DNA from: Kineosporia babensis
Lineage (GTDB): Bacteria; Actinomycetota; Actinomycetes; Actinomycetales; Kineosporiaceae
DNA length: 64,000 nt
Direction of reading: 5' to 3'
NCBI RefSeq assembly: GCF_021129305.1
Contig: NZ_JAJOMB010000031.1
Location: forward strand, 1-64,000
Shown: positions 8,702 to 17,151 of the stretch, in pieces
Numbering within the stretch: the stretch's first letter is position 1
Layout: every line of letters starts with the position of its first letter
The notes under the pieces: generated by a model
Told to the model about the DNA's origin: nothing
The model's database searches: none
Seen by the model: the letters and a program-made list of their open reading frames with translations, nothing else
Translations under genes and position numbers: made by a program

Positions 8702-10012
8702 ATGACGAAGATCGTCGCCGTCGAGGTGCACGACGTGCGCTTCCCCACCTCGCTGTCGCTGGACGGCTCGGACGCGATGAACAAGGACGGCGACTACTCG
8801 GCCGCCTACGTCATCCTGCGCACCGACGACGTGGACGGCCTGCGCGGGCACGGTTTCACCTTCACCATCGGCCGGGGTAACGACATCTGTGTGCTGGCCG
8901 CCCAGCGTCGGGCCGAGCCGCTGGTCGGGCGGGACCTGGCCGAGGTGACCGGCGATCTGGGTGGCATCTACCGCGAGCTGGGCGCGGACTCGCAGCTGCG
9001 CTGGCTGGGGCCGGAGAAGGGTGTGGAACACCTGGCGATGGCCGCGGTGATGAACGCGGTGTGGGATCTGGCGGCGCGCGAGGCCGGGGTTCCGTTGTGG
9101 CAGTTGCTGGTCGGGATGAGCCCGGCGGAACTCGTGGACGTGGCCGATCTGCGTTACCTGAGTGACGTTCTCACTCGGGACGAGGCGCTTGAGCTGTTGC
9201 AGGAGATGGCTCCCGGTAAGGCTTCCCGCCTGGCCGAACTCCGGGCCACCGGCTACCCCTGCTACACGACTTCGGCCGGTTGGCTGGGGTATTCGGACGA
9301 CAAGCTGCGACGGCTGTGCTCCGAGGCCGTGGAGGCCGGCTACGGGCACGTCAAGCTCAAGGTCGGGGCTTCATTGGAGGACGATGTCCGTCGGCTTCGG
9401 ATCGCCCGTGAGGTCCTCGGTCCGGACCGGCACCTGATGATCGACGCGAACCAGGTCTGGGACGTTCCGCAGGCCATCGAGTGGGTGCAGGCGCTGGCCG
9501 GGTTCAGGCCGCTGTGGATCGAGGAGCCGACCAGCCCGGACGATGTGCTCGGGCACGCCGCGATCCGCCGGGCAGTGGCGCCGATCGGGGTGGCCACCGG
9601 GGAGCACGGGATGAACCGGGTGCTGTTCAAGCAGCTGTTCCAGGCCGGGGCGATCGACTTCTGCCAGCTCGACGCGGCCCGCCTGGCCAGCGTGAACGAG
9701 GTCGTGGCGGTGTATCTGATGGCCAAGAAGTTCGGGGTGCCGGTCTGCCCGCACGCCGGTGGAGTCGGTCTGTGCGAATTGGTGCAGCACCTTTCGGTGT
9801 TCGACTACGTGGCGGTGTCGGGTTCCTTGGAACAGCGGGTCACCGAGTACGTGGACCACCTGCACGAGCACTTCACCGACCCCTGCATCGTCAGGGACGG
9901 CCACTACCTGCTGCCGGCGCGGCCGGGCTACTCCGCCGAGCTGAAACCCGACTCGGTGCTGGAGTACTCGTTCCCGCACGGCACCTACTGGTCGAAGGGA
10001 TTCCCTGCGTGA
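8702..10012 (+). CDS. L-fuconate dehydratase (enolase superfamily)
   Basis: 436 residues. It would dehydrate L-fuconate to 2-keto-3-deoxy-L-fuconate in the oxidative, non-phosphorylating L-fucose pathway. The N-terminal capping domain has the family signature LDGSDAMNKDGDYSAAYVIL (19-38). The barrel carries the general base in HVKLK (Lys218/Lys220), metal ligands Asp248 (MIDAN), Glu274 (WIEEP) and Glu301 (ATGEHG), Asp324, and the acid/base His351 (CPHAGG). This is the catalytic set known for the characterised Xanthomonas L-fuconate dehydratase, at the same numbering as far as I recall. The gene is linked 3 bases after the permease and overlaps the lactonase start. Specificity is strongly suggested, not proven. 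Confidence 0.9.
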   Translation: MTKIVAVEVHDVRFPTSLSLDGSDAMNKDGDYSAAYVILRTDDVDGLRGHGFTFTIGRGNDICVLAAQRRAEPLVGRDLAEVTGDLGGIYRELGADSQLRWLGPEKGVEHLAMAAVMNAVWDLAAREAGVPLWQLLVGMSPAELVDVADLRYLSDVLTRDEALELLQEMAPGKASRLAELRATGYPCYTTSAGWLGYSDDKLRRLCSEAVEAGYGHVKLKVGASLEDDVRRLRIAREVLGPDRHLMIDANQVWDVPQAIEWVQALAGFRPLWIEEPTSPDDVLGHAAIRRAVAPIGVATGEHGMNRVLFKQLFQAGAIDFCQLDAARLASVNEVVAVYLMAKKFGVPVCPHAGGVGLCELVQHLSVFDYVAVSGSLEQRVTEYVDHLHEHFTDPCIVRDGHYLLPARPGYSAELKPDSVLEYSFPHGTYWSKGFPA

Positions 10013-10845
10013 TCATCGACGCCCACCAGCACGTCTGGGACCTCGACCGGGCCGACTACCCCTGGCTGGGCCCCGAGACTCCGCTCTGGAACCGCACCTT
10101 CACCTTCTCCGAACTGAAACCTGCGCTGGAACGTAACGGCGTGACGCACACCGTGCTGGTCCAGTCCGCCGACAACTTCGAAGACACCCAGCTGATGCTG
10201 TCAGTGGCCGACCAGCATCCCGAAGTCGCCGGGATCGTTGTCTACGTCCCGCTCGAGCAGCCCGCGATCGCCGAAACCCGGCTGACCGAGCTGCTTCAGG
10301 ACCCCCGCGTGGTGGGCGTGCGCAACCTCATCCACAACCAGCCCGATCCCGACTGGATCCTGCGCCCCGAGGTGGACGAAGGCCTCAGCGTCCTCGAACG
10401 TGCCGGCGTCACCTTCGACTACGTGGCCGTGCTCCCCCGCCACCTCGGGCACGTGCCCACCCTGGTCGAGCGGCATCCCCAGCTGCGGATCGTGATCGAC
10501 CACCTGTCCAAGCCACCCATCGGCGCTTCGGATGTTGAGCCCTGGTGGACGCTGATCGCGGAAGCTGCCGCCGGGCCGACCGTGTTCGCGAAGCTGTCCG
10601 GCCTGTATCCGGGCGATGCCCCCGACACCTGGACCGCCACGTCCATCCGTCCGTTTGTTGATCGTGCTCTTGAGGTCTTCGGGCCGCAGCGGCTGATGTA
10701 CGGCGGTGACTGGCCGATCTCGGTGGCCGCGGGCGGGTACGACCGGGTGTTCGCCGGACTGGCCGAGGTGTTGTCCGGACTGTCCACCGCCGACCGGGCA
10801 GCCGTTCTGGCCGGCACCGCGCAACGCTTCTACCGCCTGCCCTGA
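10009..10845 (+). CDS. Amidohydrolase-2 family lactonase, probable L-fucono-1,5-lactonase
   Basis: 278 residues. GTG start at 10009 in a GTGA overlap with the dehydratase gene. The first strand carries the metal-binding motif DAHQHVWD (residues 4-11), followed by YPWLGPE; later motifs are VIDHLSKPPI (near 162-171), FAKLSGLY and YGGDWPIS. This is the TIM-barrel family that includes L-rhamnono-, galactarolactone- and L-fuconolactone hydrolases. Placed next to fuconate dehydratase, it most likely opens L-fuconolactone to L-fuconate. The fucose dehydrogenase and the deoxyfuconate dehydrogenase/aldolase steps are not in the operon. Confidence 0.87.
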   Translation: MIIDAHQHVWDLDRADYPWLGPETPLWNRTFTFSELKPALERNGVTHTVLVQSADNFEDTQLMLSVADQHPEVAGIVVYVPLEQPAIAETRLTELLQDPRVVGVRNLIHNQPDPDWILRPEVDEGLSVLERAGVTFDYVAVLPRHLGHVPTLVERHPQLRIVIDHLSKPPIGASDVEPWWTLIAEAAAGPTVFAKLSGLYPGDAPDTWTATSIRPFVDRALEVFGPQRLMYGGDWPISVAAGGYDRVFAGLAEVLSGLSTADRAAVLAGTAQRFYRLP

Positions 10846-11303
10846 TCGGGCTGTGTTTCAGAGACGCTGGGCCGCAGGAACATCCAGAAGGTCAGCAATA
10901 CGAACCCGCCGAACAGAGTGATGGACGGCAGGCCGATCGGGTTGAGCAGGAGCGCCGGATCGGCCGTCACCGCGGGCCAGGAGACGATCCAGTTCGCCGC
11001 CATGTCGAGGGCCATCACCACCGCGGCCAGAACCGCCCCGGCCCGGCGACGCTGCCAGATCAGGACGACGACCAGCGGGTCGAGCACGATCAGGCTGTGG
11101 AAGAAGACCTGGAACGGCAGGGCGTACTCCTGGTAGGCCGCCAGGCCCCCGGTGATCAGGTCGAACAGGTGAGCCAGGGTTCCCTCGCCGAACCCGATCA
11201 GGTATACCGCCCGAATCCATCGCACCCTGCGCAGGGTACTTCGCCGCCACTCGGTTGCCCGCCGGCCAGGAGGTCCCGTCGCCGGCCCTGGCGGGTCTGC
11301 CAT
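10830..11303 (-). CDS. Small integral membrane protein, unknown
   Basis: 157 residues from the ATG at 11303, preceded by an AGGTGAT ribosome site; a second ATG at 11315 is possible. After a basic N-terminus there are about four hydrophobic segments (RAVYLIGFGEGTLAHLFDLI, FQVFFHSLIVLDPLVVVLIW, AVLAAVVMALDMAANWIVSW and SITLFGGFVLLTFWMFLRP). Its 3' end overlaps the lactonase gene by 16 bases tail to tail, and its start overlaps the divergent GNAT start. Family not recognised. Confidence 0.75.
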   Translation of the reverse strand: MADPPGPATGPPGRRATEWRRSTLRRVRWIRAVYLIGFGEGTLAHLFDLITGGLAAYQEYALPFQVFFHSLIVLDPLVVVLIWQRRRAGAVLAAVVMALDMAANWIVSWPAVTADPALLLNPIGLPSITLFGGFVLLTFWMFLRPSVSETQPDQGRR

Positions 11304-11769
11304 GATCACCTGCATGCACCAGACCAGTTGGCAGCTCAGGCCCGTCGAAGCAAGCGACTACGAACGCTGGCGGGAGCTCTTCGCCGGGTACGCCGAGTTC
11401 TACGGCCTCGACCAGACCCCGGAGCAGGTCGACACGGTCTGGTCCTGGCTGCTCGACCCGGCCCACGAGATCGAGGGCATGCTGGTCGCGGGACCGGACG
11501 GCCGTCCCGTCGGCCTGATGCACTTCCGACGGTTCTCCAGGCCCACCAGCGCCACGGTCGGTGGGTACCTCGACGATCTCTTCGTGGACCCGCAGACCCG
11601 CGGTGCGGGTGCTGGCGACGCCTTGCTCGCGGGGCTGAAGTCGGTCGCTGCAGAGCGGGGCTGGAGCGTCGTGCGGTGGATCACCGCCGATGACAACTAC
11701 CGGGCTCGCGGCAAGTACGACCAGCACGCCACCCGCACCACCTGGATCACCTACGACATGCCGGTGTAA
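11302..11769 (+). CDS. GNAT-family N-acetyltransferase
   Basis: 155 residues. GNAT fold: N-terminal LRPVEASDYERWRELFAGY, and acetyl-CoA binding motif A in DDLFVDPQTRGAGAGDALL (R-x-x-G-x-G/A), then a helix and the RWITADDNYRARGKYDQ region of motif B. It would transfer acetyl from acetyl-CoA to an unidentified amine. Two in-frame ATGs (11302, 11314) are possible; the first has a weak GGCGGG ribosome site. The start codon overlaps that of the divergent membrane protein gene, so the promoter of each must lie within the other gene. Confidence 0.85.
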   Translation: MITCMHQTSWQLRPVEASDYERWRELFAGYAEFYGLDQTPEQVDTVWSWLLDPAHEIEGMLVAGPDGRPVGLMHFRRFSRPTSATVGGYLDDLFVDPQTRGAGAGDALLAGLKSVAAERGWSVVRWITADDNYRARGKYDQHATRTTWITYDMPV

Positions 11770-11799
11770 AGCCGGTTGGGCGGCTTGGGAGCCCAGGGG

Positions 11800-13107
11800 T
11801 CAGAAGAAGGTGTGAATCAGGTCGACCACGTACTCCTCGTCGTCGATCACCGGGATCACCCGCCACTTGTCCAGCGTGGTGCACGGATGCGAGATGCCGA
11901 CGTGGACCAGGTCACCCGGGCCCAGCTCCGCCTCGGCGGGGATGCTGAGGAAGGCGTGCTGGTCGTTCAGGGCGGTGACGGTCATGCCCTCGGCGGCGTA
12001 TCGCGTGCCGTCCCGCCGACGGACCTCGCGGGGAAGCGGCAGGCCCTCATCGAATCCGGCGTCCCGGCGGCCTAGAAGCAGCAAGGCCAAGCCAGGTTCG
12101 GGGCGGGACAGCACGGGGGCCCAGACCGACAGGGCCGGTCTCAGCAGGGGGCCGTCGGCTCCGCGGCCGGCCGGGGTGACGGAGGCGTAGAAGCCGTCGT
12201 CGTGGATGGCGTAGGCACCACTGCGCAGCACTATCACCGGGTCGCCCTCCACCGCGGCCGTCATCAGCGTGGAGGCCACGACGTCGGGAAAAGCGCTACC
12301 CCCGGCGGAAACCACGTACCCAGGGGCCAGTAGCCCGGCGGCGAACAAGCTGGCGCCCAGCTCGGCGAGTTCGTGGCACCAGCCCGCCACCCGAGTGTTC
12401 TCCTCCGGGAGGCCGTGGTGGCCGAGCGTGCCCTCGTACCCGCTGACCCCCGCCAGATGCAGCTCCGGGCGGGCAGCCACCGCGACGGCCACCGCTCGGG
12501 CATCCTCGGGCGAGCGCGCGCCGGTGCGCCCGCCGGGGTGGCCGAGCTCGACCAGAACGTCCAGGGCACGGCGGGCCCCGGCGTGGGTCAGCTCGTCGGC
12601 CAGGAAGGCCACGCCCTCGGCAGAGTCGACGTTGACGTAGACGCTCAGCTCGGGCTCGGCCATCAGCCGGCGCGACAGCCAGGTGATGCCCGCCCGGTCG
12701 GCCAGCTGGTTGGCCACGACGAAGCGGTGCACTCCGTAGGCGTGGTAGGCCTGCAGCTGCGAGACGCTGGCCACGGTGATCGCCCAGGCGCCGTTCTCCA
12801 GCTGCTGGTGGGCGATCTCCGGCGACATGTAGGTCTTGCCGTGCGGGGCGATGCGCATACCGCGTTCGGCACACCAGTTCGCCATCGCGCCGATGTTGTG
12901 GGCCAGCGCATCGCGCTCCAGCACCGCCAGGGGGAAGGTGAAGTCCCCGCCGTGCAGCGGTACCGGGCTCTCGCGCAGCCGCTGGGCGCTCACCGTGCCC
13001 CGCGAGACCAGGGCGCCCCAGCCCTTCTCGGTGACGCCGACGCGCAGGTCGGCCAGTTCGTGCAGAGCCTTGGCCCGCATCCCGTTCACATCCGCCCCAC
13101 CGTTCAC
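11800..13107 (-). CDS. PLP-dependent D-amino acid dehydratase/deaminase (alanine-racemase-fold, DSD1/DTA type)
   Basis: 435 residues from a GTG at 13107, chosen because GAGGGGAG lies 6 nt before it; an ATG at 13080 is the alternative. The N-terminal barrel has the PLP lysine motif PHGKTYMSPEIAHQQL. The C-terminal beta domain has HVGISHPCTTLDKW, where His-x-Cys matches the metal-binding pair of eukaryotic-type D-serine dehydratase and D-threonine aldolase. Such enzymes deaminate D-serine or cleave D-3-hydroxy amino acids. Soluble and monocistronic, divergent from the SnoaL-like gene. Exact substrate open. Confidence 0.85.
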   Translation of the reverse strand: MNGGADVNGMRAKALHELADLRVGVTEKGWGALVSRGTVSAQRLRESPVPLHGGDFTFPLAVLERDALAHNIGAMANWCAERGMRIAPHGKTYMSPEIAHQQLENGAWAITVASVSQLQAYHAYGVHRFVVANQLADRAGITWLSRRLMAEPELSVYVNVDSAEGVAFLADELTHAGARRALDVLVELGHPGGRTGARSPEDARAVAVAVAARPELHLAGVSGYEGTLGHHGLPEENTRVAGWCHELAELGASLFAAGLLAPGYVVSAGGSAFPDVVASTLMTAAVEGDPVIVLRSGAYAIHDDGFYASVTPAGRGADGPLLRPALSVWAPVLSRPEPGLALLLLGRRDAGFDEGLPLPREVRRRDGTRYAAEGMTVTALNDQHAFLSIPAEAELGPGDLVHVGISHPCTTLDKWRVIPVIDDEEYVVDLIHTFF

Positions 13108-13363
13108 TACGGTCTCCCCTCGCCGCAGGTCCCGACCGCACCGGGCGCCCGTGAGTTGCTCGTTCTGGCATCCGCCCGCCGCACGACACCGGGCGAAAAC
13201 AGGCAAGGGACGCAACTGCGCCCGTTTATGAGTCAACACCACGACGTCTCTGCACGCCAGAGACGTGCCGCAGGTGCGAGACCGGTGGCGGTCACCGGGA
13301 CCGCAGAGGCTCCCGAGGCGCCGGGCGCGGCCGCGGAGGCTCTGACGACATAGAGTCACCGCC

Positions 13364-13744
13364 ATGAGCACCGCCCTGCCGACCGTCATCGTCCAATGGC
13401 TGGACCGGATCAACCACCGGGACGCGCAAGGAGCCGGCGAGTGCTTCGCCGAGGACGCCGTCTTCCACTACGCAATGCCGCACCCACCGGTCCGCGGCCG
13501 TGACGGCATCCGCGGCATGTTCGCAGGTCAGGCCGCCACCTACGTGAAGATCAGCTGGGAGGTGACGGCCTTCGCGGTGGACGGTCCCCGGGTCTGGATG
13601 GAACGCGTCGACCGGTTCTTCACGGCGCAGGGCCGCGAGATCGCGATCGAGTGTGCCGGGGTGGCCGAGGTCCACGACGGCCTGATCACCGAAGTACGTG
13701 ACTACGTGGACCTCAGCACCTGGGAACAGCGCAGCAAATCCTAG
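13364..13744 (+). CDS. SnoaL/NTF2-like protein, resembling limonene-epoxide hydrolase
   Basis: 126 residues, a cone-shaped alpha+beta barrel of the NTF2 superfamily. The stretch VWMERVDRFF and the C-terminal LITEVRDYVDLSTW match the Arg-Asp...Asp arrangement of the limonene-1,2-epoxide hydrolase family (E-R-x-D and R-D-Y-x-D). A small epoxide hydrolase or a binding protein is possible; the fold is common and many members lack known activity. Its TAG stop overlaps the stop of the convergent GPP34 gene in the palindrome CTAG. Confidence 0.75.
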   Translation: MSTALPTVIVQWLDRINHRDAQGAGECFAEDAVFHYAMPHPPVRGRDGIRGMFAGQAATYVKISWEVTAFAVDGPRVWMERVDRFFTAQGREIAIECAGVAEVHDGLITEVRDYVDLSTWEQRSKS

Positions 13745-14448
13745 GAACTGGCCGCGCCGCCGGCCGCCCCCGCCGAGGCGCCGGCGGCGATGACTGCGAT
13801 GATCGTCACCACAGCGTCCTTGACCACCTTGGCGCCCCACTCCCCGTCCTGGATCGCCTTGCCCCGCTTGCGGATCTCGGACGACCAGGGCAGGGGCGGG
13901 TCCATGTCCTTCAGCGCGGGCTTGAGCGTGTCGCTGCCGGACAGCAGCGCGATCAGCGCACCCGAGCGCGGGCCCGGCTCGGCCCCGTCCGCCAACACCG
14001 CGCGGATCTCACGGCGCACCTCCTTCTCGTGGCTGTCGTTCACCGCCGGGTGCAGGGTGCGCGGAAACACACCGAGAATCTTCGTCTTCTCCTCGCGCAC
14101 CATCCCGCGCTCGACCAGCCGGGCCGCGACCTTCTTGGGCAGACCCCGGCCGACCTTCTCCAGCACCGACATCCCGCTGCGCGGCTTCTCGGCGATCACG
14201 TCGAAGGCCTCCTGCAGCAACGGGTCGGGCAGCGGCCCGTCACCGGCGGTGAGGATCCTGCGGTTGGAGAACATGCTCTTCTTCTCCTCCTGGTCGACCC
14301 GGCCGAGCAGGCTCAGCTCGACCAGCAGGGCGCCCCCGAGGATGTAGTTCACAACGGTCTCACCGGCCACGTTGCCCTTCTCGTCGTGCAGCAGGAGCAG
14401 CATCAGGTCTTCGACGAGCAGCGTGTCGCCGGACGTGTACTCGGTCAT
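13741..14448 (-). CDS. GPP34 (GOLPH3-like) phosphoprotein family protein
   Basis: 235 residues. It has the family's N-terminal pattern (LLVEDLMLLLLHDEKGNV, then YILGGALLVELSLLGRV), a helical core (PDPLLQEAFDVIAEKPR, VLEKVGRGLPKKVAARLVERG) and the conserved ALIALLSGSD-like helix. In eukaryotes GOLPH3 binds phosphatidylinositol-4-phosphate on the Golgi. In actinomycetes the family is widespread and of unknown role, possibly membrane-associated. The C-terminus is an Ala/Gly-rich hydrophobic tail (VVTIIAVIAAGASAGAAGG) that could contact the membrane. Start at 14448 follows GAAGGGA. Confidence 0.9.
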   Translation of the reverse strand: MTEYTSGDTLLVEDLMLLLLHDEKGNVAGETVVNYILGGALLVELSLLGRVDQEEKKSMFSNRRILTAGDGPLPDPLLQEAFDVIAEKPRSGMSVLEKVGRGLPKKVAARLVERGMVREEKTKILGVFPRTLHPAVNDSHEKEVRREIRAVLADGAEPGPRSGALIALLSGSDTLKPALKDMDPPLPWSSEIRKRGKAIQDGEWGAKVVKDAVVTIIAVIAAGASAGAAGGAASS

Positions 14449-14528
14449 GACGTCCCTTCGGCCGGGTGGATCGGTTCTGTCCGCAACGAATCAGAGTCCG
14501 GACCGACGGGTCACGTACCGCAGCGGCG

Positions 14529-15962
14529 CTACTTGGCCCGTTCAGCCCTGGGTGAGCGAATACCGTACTGGGCGATCTTCCGGTAGAGCGTGGCCCGGCC
14601 CATCCCCAGCTGGGCCGCCGCCCGGACCAACGTCATCCCGGGCTCCGCGAGACAGCGGATGATCTCGTCGCGTTCCAGCGTCTCCAGTCGGCTCAGCTTC
14701 CTCCCGGAGCTCGAGGCGAACAGTTCCGGCGGCAGATGCCGTACGTCGATCAGATCGGCCCGCGCGGCGGCCTCGCGCACCACCTTCACCAGTTCGCGGG
14801 TGTTCCCGGGCCAGTGGTACCCGGTCAGCGCTCGCGCGGCCGCGGAGGTGAAACCCACATCCCGGTGACGTTCGGCCCGAGCCACATGCTGCGCCACTGG
14901 CAGGACGTCGTCGGCTCGCGAACGCAGCGGCGGCACCTCCACGACGGTGTCCACCAGAACGGCCAACGCTTCCGGGATGGTCGCGTAGTCGGTGGCAGTG
15001 AGCATAAAAGCTTGAGGACGCTGGTCCGGCCGCAGTGCCCGGTTGAGGCATACGGCGAGCTCCTCGGCCGTCCACGTGGCCAGCGCCTCGACATCCGAGA
15101 CGATCACGCAGGTGTCGGCTGCGTTCAGTTCCGGGGTCCACAGCGCGAGCCAGGCTTCGGTGTCATCAGGGGACGGGGGTCGCGCGGCCAGGATACGTTC
15201 GCGGCGGACGGTCTCCTGCCGGGCCTGGGTAGCCAGGGTTCGCTTACCCACGCCCGACTCTCCCACCACCGCCACAACCCGTCCCGCCTGGAGGGCCGTG
15301 CGCGCCTCCTGCAACGCGGCCTGCCAGACCCCGGAAACGCAGGGGTCCGCGCTGCCCGGCTGCACCCGGAACACCTCTCCCCGCCCAGCCGGCTGCGGAC
15401 GATGCCCACCGGCCCGCAGCATCATCAGCGCTGAGGTGTTGGCCGCGGCGGCCTGGGCCAGCGCCAGCAGCAACCCCGACGAACGGTCCGACCAGGTGGT
15501 CAGGTTGACGCTGCCGGCCAGGTCCCCGCTGATCGGATCGAGCACCGGCACGGCCGCGCAGGTGTAGCCGTACAAGGCGGTGCAGAAATGATCGTGCCCC
15601 TGCACCAGCGTGGCGGTGCGATCGGCCAGGGCCAGCCCCAGGCCGTTGGTACCCGCGGTGCGCTCGCCGTAGGAGAAGCCGGGCGCCAGGTGCACCCGGT
15701 CCAGCGAGCGCACGATCGAGCCGTCCTCGCACAACCGGCTCAGCACCAGCCCGTCCGGATCGGTGATCATCAGGCTGAGCGGCTCGTTGGCCAGCGTGGC
15801 CTGCAGCCCGGTGAGCACCTCCAGGCCGCACTCGTAGAACAGCGAGCCGGTGTCCACACTGCCGGTGAAGGCCGGCTCGATGCGCTCGGGCGAGACCCCG
15901 TACCCCTCGCTCCGGCGCCAGGACGCCTGCACCCTGGGGGCAAACCTCCGCATGTCCGACAT
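14529..15962 (-). CDS. GAF-AAA+-Fis activator of the AcoR/MimR type, lacking GAFTGA
   Basis: 477 residues. A GAF-like sensor fills about residues 30-190 (SYGERTAGTNGLGLALAD, VLDPISGDLAGSVNLTTW). A shortened AAA+ domain follows with P-loop VVGESGVGKRTLATQ and Walker B CVIVSDVEAL. A C-terminal Fis helix-turn-helix (AAAQLGMGRATLYRKIAQYG) ends the protein. The sigma-54 contact loop GAFTGA is not found, which fits actinobacteria, where RpoN is generally absent. Relatives such as MimR activate propane-monooxygenase operons. The start at 15962 has GGAGG 4 nt upstream. It is divergent from the amidohydrolase operon, which is its likely target through the palindromes between them. Confidence 0.85.
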   Translation of the reverse strand: MSDMRRFAPRVQASWRRSEGYGVSPERIEPAFTGSVDTGSLFYECGLEVLTGLQATLANEPLSLMITDPDGLVLSRLCEDGSIVRSLDRVHLAPGFSYGERTAGTNGLGLALADRTATLVQGHDHFCTALYGYTCAAVPVLDPISGDLAGSVNLTTWSDRSSGLLLALAQAAAANTSALMMLRAGGHRPQPAGRGEVFRVQPGSADPCVSGVWQAALQEARTALQAGRVVAVVGESGVGKRTLATQARQETVRRERILAARPPSPDDTEAWLALWTPELNAADTCVIVSDVEALATWTAEELAVCLNRALRPDQRPQAFMLTATDYATIPEALAVLVDTVVEVPPLRSRADDVLPVAQHVARAERHRDVGFTSAAARALTGYHWPGNTRELVKVVREAAARADLIDVRHLPPELFASSSGRKLSRLETLERDEIIRCLAEPGMTLVRAAAQLGMGRATLYRKIAQYGIRSPRAERAK

Positions 15963-15983
15963 GACACCTCCGCGCTCCGTTGC

Positions 15984-16042
15984 GTTGGGCCCAACCTACG
16001 CCGTGCAGCGGGGTTCTCAACAGGTGTCTCGAATTGAGACAC
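15984..16042. promoter_or_regulatory. Two palindromic sites in the divergent regulator/amidohydrolase promoter
   Basis: A perfect 12-base palindrome GTTGGGCCCAAC at 15984-15995 and a perfect inverted repeat GTGTCTC-GAATT-GAGACAC at 16024-16042 lie in the 163-base divergent spacer. The second has the size and symmetry of a dimeric activator site of the Fis-type regulator encoded alongside. The first sits just upstream of the regulator's own start and may mediate autocontrol. Both are read directly from sequence; the binding protein is inferred. Confidence 0.6.
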
Positions 16043-16125
16043 GAGGGGGCTGCCCAGCCGAGCACCGCGTCTCTAGTTTCGAAAAACGAAGCCGGACAGA
16101 CTCTCCGACGATGTGGAGGACGGGC

Positions 16126-17151
16126 ATGTACACCAAGGACGGCGAAAACTATTTCATCGTCGACGCACACGTCGCACTCTGGGACGCCTCCCCGGCCAAC
16201 CAGCGCAACATCCACGGTAAGCAGTTCATCGACTGCTTCTACGACTACCACCGCAACCTGAGCCCGGAATCCGAGCTCTGGGCCTACGAGGAGTTCATCA
16301 GCTACACCGGCGAACGGCTGATGAAGGACCTGTTCCAGGACGGCTACGTCGATCACGCGATCTTCCAGCCGGCCCTGCTGGGCGCCTTCTACAAGAACGG
16401 TTTCGGCCAGACCGAGGCGGCCTTCGAGCTCACCCGCCAGCACCCGGGCAAGCTCACCTACAACCACGCCTACGACCCGCGTTTCGGCGAGGACGGCCTC
16501 AAGCAACTGCGTGAGGACGCCGCCCGGTTCAACCTCAAGGGCGTGAAACTCTATACCGCGGAATGGTTCGGCGACTCCCGCGGCTGGAAGCTGGACGACA
16601 AGTGGTCCTACCGCTACCTGGAGGCCTGCCAGGAACTCGGGATCGACAAGATCCACATTCACAAGGGCCCGACGATCCGCCCGCTGGACCGGGACGCCTT
16701 CGACGTGGCCGACGTGGACAAGGCCGCCACCGACTTCACCGACCTGACCTTCGTGATCGAGCACTGCGGCCTGCCCCGGCTGGAGGACTTCTGCTGGATC
16801 GCCACCCAGGAACCGAACGTGCACGCCGGCCTGGCGGTGGCGATGCCGTTCATCCACACCCGCCCGCGCTACTTCGCCCAGATCATCGGAGAACTCCTCT
16901 ACTGGCTGGACGAGGACCGCATCCACTTCTCCAGCGACTACGCGATCTGGACGCCGCGCTGGCTCGTCGAGCGCTTCGTGGACTTCCAGATCCCGGCCGA
17001 CATGGACGAGTACGCGCCGCTGAGCGTGGATCAGAAGAAGAAGATCCTCGGCCTGAACGCCGCTGCCCTGTACGACATCCCGGTGCCCGAGCACCTGCAG
17101 CTGGCCCAGCCGCCGCGGCCCGACCGCCAGCCCGCCGTGGCGGTGGCCTGA
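16126..17151 (+). CDS. Amidohydrolase of the propane-monooxygenase operon type
   Basis: 341 residues from the ATG at 16126 with GTGGAGGA 5 nt before it. Amidohydrolase-2 barrel: VDAHVALWDASPANQ (first metal motif reduced from HxH to HVALW), IHIHKGPTIRPLDRDAFD, FVIEHCGLPRLEDFCW, and HFSSDYAIWTPRWLVERFVDFQ near the C-terminus. Genes of this type normally follow the four propane 2-monooxygenase subunit genes (prm/mim) in Rhodococcus, Gordonia and Mycobacterium, where their exact reaction is not settled. Here the monooxygenase genes are absent from the cluster. First gene of a three-gene operon; its TGA overlaps the next ATG by one base. Confidence 0.85.
   Translation: MYTKDGENYFIVDAHVALWDASPANQRNIHGKQFIDCFYDYHRNLSPESELWAYEEFISYTGERLMKDLFQDGYVDHAIFQPALLGAFYKNGFGQTEAAFELTRQHPGKLTYNHAYDPRFGEDGLKQLREDAARFNLKGVKLYTAEWFGDSRGWKLDDKWSYRYLEACQELGIDKIHIHKGPTIRPLDRDAFDVADVDKAATDFTDLTFVIEHCGLPRLEDFCWIATQEPNVHAGLAVAMPFIHTRPRYFAQIIGELLYWLDEDRIHFSSDYAIWTPRWLVERFVDFQIPADMDEYAPLSVDQKKKILGLNAAALYDIPVPEHLQLAQPPRPDRQPAVAVA

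Noticed and set aside
7703-9349. Leftward open frame of 548 codons across the permease and dehydratase genes
   Set aside because: Very rich in His, Gln and Arg, no family resemblance, and it lies opposite two certain operon genes; a typical high-GC shadow frame.
16563-17150. Rightward frame preceding the DUF59 gene
   Set aside because: It is the out-of-frame Arg/Pro-rich reading of the amidohydrolase; the DUF59 protein begins at the ATG at 17151.
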